From NCBI GenBank assembly GCA_964537995.1, contig CAZICW010000040.1, forward strand, positions 1 through 15,286: a stretch of DNA of 15,286 nucleotides, read 5' to 3'. The DNA comes from JAFLUQ01 sp964537995 (GTDB lineage: Bacteria > Bacillota > Clostridia > UMGS1883). The notes beneath the pieces were generated by a model that worked only from the letters and a program-made list of their open reading frames with translations, did no database searches and had not been told where the DNA came from. Position 1 is the first letter of the stretch; every line of letters begins with the position of its first letter. Of this stretch, positions 15,032 to 15,286 are shown piece after piece. The position numbers were made by a program, and so were the translations under genes.

Positions 15032-15060
15032 TTGACAAAAACTTTCCCGTCTGATATAAT
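15032..15060 (+). promoter_or_regulatory. Consensus promoter of tRNA-Ala
   Basis: TTGACA (15032-15037), a 17-nt spacer and TATAAT (15055-15060) form a perfect sigma-A promoter with an A/T-rich upstream region, as usual for a strong stable-RNA gene. The leader before the tRNA is about 40 nt. Confidence 0.93.
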
Positions 15061-15105
15061 ATTACACGGTCGGTAAGGTCGAAAGACTGTATGCCGTTCG
15101 GATTT

Positions 15106-15181
<76 letters not shown>

Positions 15182-15189
15182 ATTTATTT

Positions 15190-15224
15190 AAAGGCGAACC
15201 TTGGTTATCAAGGCTCGCCTTTTT
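15190..15224 (+). terminator. Rho-independent terminator of tRNA-Ala
   Basis: AAAGGCGA-A-CCTTG, loop GTTAT, then CAAGG-C-TCGCCTTT form a strong stem with one mismatch, running into TTTTT. The reverse strand is A/T-rich after the stem (AAATAAATT), so it might also stop transcription coming from the right. Confidence 0.95.
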
Positions 15225-15286
15225 ATCCGCGATTTTTTGAATATCTCTGAAATTAACGCGCTTCTCGCCGTCCTTGTAATTGAATG

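Overview
The window looks like chromosomal DNA from an endospore-forming member of the Firmicutes, most likely a Clostridia lineage. The evidence is a cotJABC spore-coat operon, lon next to engB, a bacterial RNase P RNA, a GTP-type PEP carboxykinase, the biotin transporter BioY, and a secreted protein with three S-layer homology (SLH) domains. The exact genus cannot be read from the sequence. Nothing indicates a phage, plasmid or insertion sequence.

Layout. Positions 1-882 (minus strand) carry cotJA, cotJB and the first 135 codons of cotJC, which is cut by the window edge. A divergent intergenic region (883-1077) holds a GC-rich triple inverted repeat and a perfect-consensus promoter for lon. 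The remaining genes are all on the plus strand. lon and engB overlap by 14 nt. rnpB (RNase P RNA) follows, and its -35 box lies inside the last codons of engB. Next come trxB and an amidohydrolase gene, 16 nt apart, behind a promoter with a long inverted repeat over its -10 box. A bioY-exoA-rsmA cluster follows, with BirA-like sites upstream of bioY. Then come pckG with its own promoter and terminator, an EamA-family transporter gene, a 963-residue SLH surface protein, and tRNA-Ala(GGC) with its own promoter and terminator.

Function. Most genes are housekeeping: protein quality control (Lon), ribosome assembly (EngB, RsmA), tRNA processing (RNase P), thiol redox (TrxB), DNA repair (ExoA), biotin uptake (BioY) and gluconeogenesis or anaplerosis (PckG). 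The accessory content is the spore-coat operon, the amidohydrolase, the EamA exporter and the SLH protein. The SLH protein looks like three copies of a sugar-binding-like plus Ig-like unit anchored to the cell wall, with no catalytic domain that I can see.

No clear undescribed multi-gene system was found. The signals most worth checking are regulatory. The octamer GTGAATTT sits at a fixed distance, 21-22 nt upstream of the -35 box, in three promoters (pckG, the SLH gene, tRNA-Ala), and a related AATTT element is at the same place before bioY. There are also dyads at the trxB and lon promoters and a candidate tandem BirA operator at bioY.
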